A DNA stretch of 9,592 nt from SIAJ01 sp036266155. GTDB lineage: Bacteria > Planctomycetota > Planctomycetia > Gemmatales > Gemmataceae. The stretch is from NCBI GenBank assembly GCA_036266155.1, contig DATANR010000405.1, positions 1-9,592 on the forward strand. Direction: 5' to 3'. The notes beneath the pieces are model-generated. The model searched no databases, was not told the DNA's origin, and saw only the letters and a list, made by a program, of their open reading frames with translations. Positions 6,128 to 9,592 of the stretch are shown piece after piece (the stretch's first letter is position 1; each line of letters starts with the position of its first letter). A program made the position numbers and the translations under genes.

Positions 6128-6438
6128 TGGACGTGGGCCTGACCCATTACCTATTACTGGGGGCGTTTCTGTTCGCTTGCGGGCTTCTGTGCATCGCCAC
6201 CAAGCGGAATGCGATCGGCATTCTGATGGGCGTGGAACTTGTGCTGAACGCCGCGAACGTGAACTTCGTTGCATGTGCCAAGTATGTCCCGGGCTTCGCT
6301 CTCGAAGGGCAGGTGTTCGCGTTGCTGGTGATCGTGTTGGCGGCCGGCGAGGCGGCGGTGGCGCTGGCGATCATTCTGAACTTTTACAACAACCACGCCA
6401 CGGTGGACGTGGACCAGGCGGACGAACTCAAGGGTTGA
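6124..6438 (+). CDS. nuoK: NADH-quinone oxidoreductase subunit K
   Basis: The 104-residue product is NuoK/ND4L, a three-helix complex I subunit in the proton channel next to NuoJ. Both conserved membrane glutamates are present: Glu38 in GVELVLNAANVNFV and Glu76 in LAAGEAAVALAI, the counterparts of E. coli Glu36 and Glu72. The length is usual (about 100 aa). Two ATG codons in a row (6124 and 6127) allow a start with or without the first Met; the first gives the ATGA overlap with the nuoJ stop. A short hydrophilic tail rich in Asp follows the third helix. A 28-base gap leads to nuoL. Confidence 0.96.
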   Translation: MMDVGLTHYLLLGAFLFACGLLCIATKRNAIGILMGVELVLNAANVNFVACAKYVPGFALEGQVFALLVIVLAAGEAAVALAIILNFYNNHATVDVDQADELKG

Positions 6439-6455
6439 GCCGCTTGCGGCGTAGC

Positions 6456-6462
6456 GGAAGGG
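6456..6462 (+). promoter_or_regulatory. Ribosome binding site of nuoL
   Basis: GGAAGGG ends 4 bases before the ATG at 6467, in the gap after nuoK. This is the first junction in the operon without gene overlap and it has its own clear ribosome binding site. Confidence 0.55.
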
Positions 6463-6466
6463 GTCA

Positions 6467-8596
6467 ATGGTTTCCTGGCTGCTCGCCACTCCCGGACGGC
6501 TATACGTCTTGGCAACATTGTTGCCGTTGGCGGCGTTCACGGCACTTCTAATCGCCGGTTGCCTGCGCAATCTCTGTCGCCCCTATCGCGATGTCAATGG
6601 GCTCGCTCGCTTCTTCTTCTACTTCCTCGGCGGCAACAAGCCGCTCCGCTCGGGCGCTTATCTGGCGACAGGAGCCATCGCGCTGTCGGCAGTGCTTGGA
6701 ATTTCGAGTCTCGTGCGCTTCCTCAACGAAGCCGAGACGTCTCAGCCGGAAGATCGCTGGTCCGAGCACGCGACGTGGGCCCAGGTCGGCCTCAGCGACA
6801 GCGGGCAGCAGGCCATCAAGTTGGAGATCGGCTACCGCATCGATCACCTGACCGCCATCATGTTTGCGATGGTCGCGTTCGTGTCGACCTGCATCTTTGT
6901 CTTCTCGCTCGGCTACATGAAGGACGAGACGGAAGAAGTTCACGAGGATCACGAAGTCCACGTCAAGCGGCCTGGCCGCTACGGCAGGTTTTTCCTGTTC
7001 CTGTCGCTCTTCTGCTTCTCGATGCTGAATCTGTTGATCGCGGACAACCTGTTTCAAGTGTTCATTTCGTGGGAACTTGTCGGTGTCTGCTCGTTCTTCC
7101 TGATCGGGTTCTATCACGAGCGGCGCAGTGCCGGGCTGGCGGCGAACAAGGCCTTCATCGTCAATCGCATCGGCGATGCGGGGTTCATGATCGGCCTCGC
7201 ACTCGTCTGGACTTACTTCGGCACGTTCAACTTTCAGGCGATCTTTGCGGAGCTTGCCGACAAGGGACCGCCCATGTCGCACCAGCTCTTTGTGATCGCT
7301 GGCATCGGCATCTTCCTCGGCTGCGTCGGCAAGTCAGCGCAGTTCCCGCTCCATACGTGGCTCCCCGACGCGATGGAAGGCCCGACGCCGGTGTCTGCGT
7401 TGATTCATGCCGCCACGATGGTCGCGGCGGGCGTGTATCTGGTGGGTCGTTGTTTCCCGATATTCACTCCGGAAGTTCGGCTCGTCATCGCTTATACCGG
7501 GGGGCTCACGCTGTTCCTGGCCGCGACGATTGCGCTGGTGCAGACGGACATCAAGCGCGTGTTGGCTTACTCGACGGTCAGTCAACTCGGGTTCATGATG
7601 CTCGCTCTCGGCGTGGGCGGCTGGGTGGCTGGGCTCTTGCACTTACTCACGCACGCCTTCTTCAAAGCCTTGCTCTTCCTCGGCTCGGGCAGCGTGATCC
7701 TCGGCTGCCACCATGAACAAGATCTGACGAAGATGGGCGGCCTGCGTCGCAAGATGCCAATCACCGCGGCGACCATGCTCGTCGGCGTGCTGGCCATTGC
7801 CGGAACGCCATTCTTCAGCGGCTGGTACAGCAAGGACCTGATTCTCTCGAACGCAATGGGCTTCGGTCTCGCACATAAGGAACACATCGCACTATTTGTT
7901 CTTCCGCTCGTCACTGCGGGAATGACGGCCTTCTACATGTTCCGACTTTGGTTCCTCGCATTCGCCGGCTCGCCGCGCGACCATGCTTCCGAACACGTTC
8001 ACGAGTCGCCGTGGGTGATGACATTGCCGCTAATCGTGCTGGCCATTCTGAGTATCTGCGTCGCCTGGGGTTGGCCCCTCTGGGAACCGCATGAAAGCTA
8101 CGTCGGCCACTTGCTCGAAAAGTCACGGCCGGCGATGGCTAGTGACCTCGCGGTCGAAGATCATCTCGCGGGGTGGCTCGCGCTCGTCGCCGCGGCGGCC
8201 GGCGTCGGGGTTGCGGTACTGATGTACGGCACTCGCAAAATCGACGCGGCGGCAGTGCGAGCCAAGGCGGGGGCGCTGTACGGTTTCCTGCTCGCGAAGT
8301 GGCATTTTGACGAGTTGTACGACGCCTTGTTCGTCGGGCCGGCCGTGGCTCTTGGGTATGGCACGGCAAGATTCGACAAACGGGCCGTGCCTGCCGATCA
8401 GGCCGAAGTTGCCGACCGAACAGTGAATTTGTCCAGCCTCGACGGCGTGCTCAACGCACTGGGGCTGGGAACGCTTTCGTTCGGCCGATCGCTCCGTGGG
8501 ACGCAATCAGGCTTGATCCGCAGGTATGTCACGGTACTCTTGCTGACGGCGGTCGCCCTGGTTGGCGTGCTGGTCGTGATCTATGCCGGCAGCTAG
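6467..8596 (+). CDS. nuoL: NADH-quinone oxidoreductase subunit L
   Basis: The 709-residue protein is NuoL/ND5, the distal antiporter-like proton-pumping subunit of complex I, which also carries the long lateral helix at its C-terminus. Key residues are present: Glu203 in SWELVGVCS (E. coli Glu144), Lys289 in GKSAQFPLHTWLPDAMEG (E. coli Lys229), then PTPVSALIHAATMV, Lys364 in DIKRVLAYSTVSQLG, and His396 and Lys400 in THAFFKALLFLGSG. Near the C-terminus KWHFDELYDALFV (about 610-625) matches the family before the lateral helix. At 709 aa it is longer than the E. coli protein (613 aa). One insertion is visible at 151-172, an acidic and histidine-bearing loop (DETEEVHEDHEVHVKRPG) where E. coli has a short turn; the first 130 residues are also extended. 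Confidence 0.97.
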   Translation: MVSWLLATPGRLYVLATLLPLAAFTALLIAGCLRNLCRPYRDVNGLARFFFYFLGGNKPLRSGAYLATGAIALSAVLGISSLVRFLNEAETSQPEDRWSEHATWAQVGLSDSGQQAIKLEIGYRIDHLTAIMFAMVAFVSTCIFVFSLGYMKDETEEVHEDHEVHVKRPGRYGRFFLFLSLFCFSMLNLLIADNLFQVFISWELVGVCSFFLIGFYHERRSAGLAANKAFIVNRIGDAGFMIGLALVWTYFGTFNFQAIFAELADKGPPMSHQLFVIAGIGIFLGCVGKSAQFPLHTWLPDAMEGPTPVSALIHAATMVAAGVYLVGRCFPIFTPEVRLVIAYTGGLTLFLAATIALVQTDIKRVLAYSTVSQLGFMMLALGVGGWVAGLLHLLTHAFFKALLFLGSGSVILGCHHEQDLTKMGGLRRKMPITAATMLVGVLAIAGTPFFSGWYSKDLILSNAMGFGLAHKEHIALFVLPLVTAGMTAFYMFRLWFLAFAGSPRDHASEHVHESPWVMTLPLIVLAILSICVAWGWPLWEPHESYVGHLLEKSRPAMASDLAVEDHLAGWLALVAAAAGVGVAVLMYGTRKIDAAAVRAKAGALYGFLLAKWHFDELYDALFVGPAVALGYGTARFDKRAVPADQAEVADRTVNLSSLDGVLNALGLGTLSFGRSLRGTQSGLIRRYVTVLLLTAVALVGVLVVIYAGS

Positions 8597-8623
8597 ACGG
8601 ATTTCACTAACCATTCGAGCGCG

Positions 8624-9592
8624 ATGATCGAATACGACTTGATCATGATGTCGCTGGTAATCTTCGTCCCGGCCGCGTTCGGCGTGTTGGGCCTGCTGTT
8701 GCCATCGAAATGGTCAGAGGCGATTCGTTGGTGGGCTTTGCTCGGCGCCAGCGCCACGCTCATTCTCAGCTTGTGCTTGCTCATCGAATATTACGCCCTG
8801 CTCGACAAATACTCGGATCGTGGTCTGCGTTCGCTGCACCACCCAGCCGCTCAGCTCGATGCACGAATCGACAACGCCATGCATAACGAGGCCAACTCGA
8901 TTCGTGGCCCCGTCGAGGGTTTTGACTGGACGGCATCGATCCCGTGGATTCAGCGCTTCGACATCAACTACGCGATCGCGGTCGATGGCTTCTCGATGCC
9001 GCTCATCTTGCTGACGAGCGTCGTGTTGTTTCTTGCTGTCATTGCGTCGTGGAAGATTGAGAAGGGTGTGAAATGGTACTTTGCGCTCCTGCTGCTGCTC
9101 GAAACAGGCGTGCTCGGCACATTCTTCGCGACCGACATGCTTCTGCTGTATTTCTTCTACGAATTGATGCTGATCCCGATGTACATCCTGATCGGCGTCT
9201 GGGGCGGCGGGCGGCGCAAGTACGCGGCGATGAAGTTCGTTATGTACACACTCGTTGGCAGCGTGTTTATTTTGATCGCCATCATCGGCCTCTATTTCAC
9301 GGACGTCCGTGACTTCGTCGATACGGACACGGTCAAGGACCGTGCCGCGGAACGAAAGAAGGAAAGCCGCAACCTCTCCGCGGACGAACTGGGCGAATAT
9401 CACACCTTCAGCATTCCAGTTCTCCAGCGGGTCGGGCAGGCGGCGATGCTGCGCCTCAATGGTGAAACGGACAAGCTGGCCGCCAAACCCGACTGGCCGC
9501 GCGACACGCCGAAACCCAAGTTCGATTCATCGACCGGGAAAATTGACCTCCTGGGCCGCGGCGTTAACCCGCGCGATGCGATCGAAAGAATG
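8624..9592 (+). CDS. nuoM: NADH-quinone oxidoreductase subunit M, 5' part
   Basis: The frame from ATG at 8624 stays open to the window end, giving the first 323 residues of NuoM/ND4, an antiporter-like proton-pumping subunit of complex I. The family signature FFYELMLIPMYILIGVWGGG lies at 177-196 with the essential glutamate Glu180 (E. coli Glu144), followed by RRKYAAMKFVMYTLVGS. After a hydrophobic segment ending near residue 226 comes a hydrophilic stretch of about 95 residues that continues to the window edge and is rich in Lys, Asp, Arg and Pro. The ordinary loop here is short, and Glu180 is already at residue 180 because of another extension at about 62-110. The remainder, with the lysine helix, should follow outside the window. 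The start lies 27 bases after the nuoL stop and has only a weak Shine-Dalgarno; an ATG at 8645 is a less likely alternative. Confidence 0.93.
   Translation, partial: MIEYDLIMMSLVIFVPAAFGVLGLLLPSKWSEAIRWWALLGASATLILSLCLLIEYYALLDKYSDRGLRSLHHPAAQLDARIDNAMHNEANSIRGPVEGFDWTASIPWIQRFDINYAIAVDGFSMPLILLTSVVLFLAVIASWKIEKGVKWYFALLLLLETGVLGTFFATDMLLLYFFYELMLIPMYILIGVWGGGRRKYAAMKFVMYTLVGSVFILIAIIGLYFTDVRDFVDTDTVKDRAAERKKESRNLSADELGEYHTFSIPVLQRVGQAAMLRLNGETDKLAAKPDWPRDTPKPKFDSSTGKIDLLGRGVNPRDAIERM

Noticed and set aside
6559..7716. 385-codon plus-strand ORF inside nuoL
   Set aside because: It lies in another frame of nuoL, whose family motifs are unmistakable; the alternative product is a low-complexity arginine-rich shadow.

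Overview
The window is GC-rich bacterial DNA. It holds a left arm with two minus-strand genes and palindromic repeats, and a right arm with part of a plus-strand operon for respiratory complex I (NADH:quinone oxidoreductase). No marker names the organism. A long Tat-signal protein of unknown function, hydrophilic insertions in the complex I subunits and abundant REP-like palindromes fit a planctomycete best; this is an inference of moderate to low confidence.

Left arm (1-2345, minus strand): a cytoplasmic metal-dependent amidohydrolase of the ACMSD/amidohydrolase-2 type (166-1014) lies downstream of an exported twin-arginine protein of unknown function (1101-2345). Two same-orientation copies of a hairpin repeat bracket the amidohydrolase: 1-49, cut by the window start, and 1024-1089, between the two genes. 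Base changes between the copies are compensatory within a small nested stem.

Middle (2346-3339): almost 1 kb without a convincing gene. It contains three nested inverted repeats with nearly the same centre (arms of 29, 61 and 24 bp; overall 2433-2907), built partly from a repeated 13-base palindrome. A weak 102-codon minus-strand ORF (2961-3269) and a small repeat cluster (3181-3230) follow.

Right arm (3340-9592, plus strand): nuoH, a serine hydrolase of the beta-lactamase/penicillin-binding-protein fold, nuoJ, nuoK, nuoL and the 5' part of nuoM. The first four genes overlap by 4 bases at every junction; nuoL and nuoM follow after gaps of 28 and 27 bases. All nuo products are membrane subunits: H forms the quinone-site/proton-channel heel, J and K the small linking subunits, L and M antiporter-like proton pumps. 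The peripheral-arm genes are absent. In particular nuoI, usually between nuoH and nuoJ, is missing, and its slot holds the exported serine hydrolase, joined by ATGA and GTGA overlaps. This substitution, the concentric palindrome and the covarying hairpins are the main points of interest.
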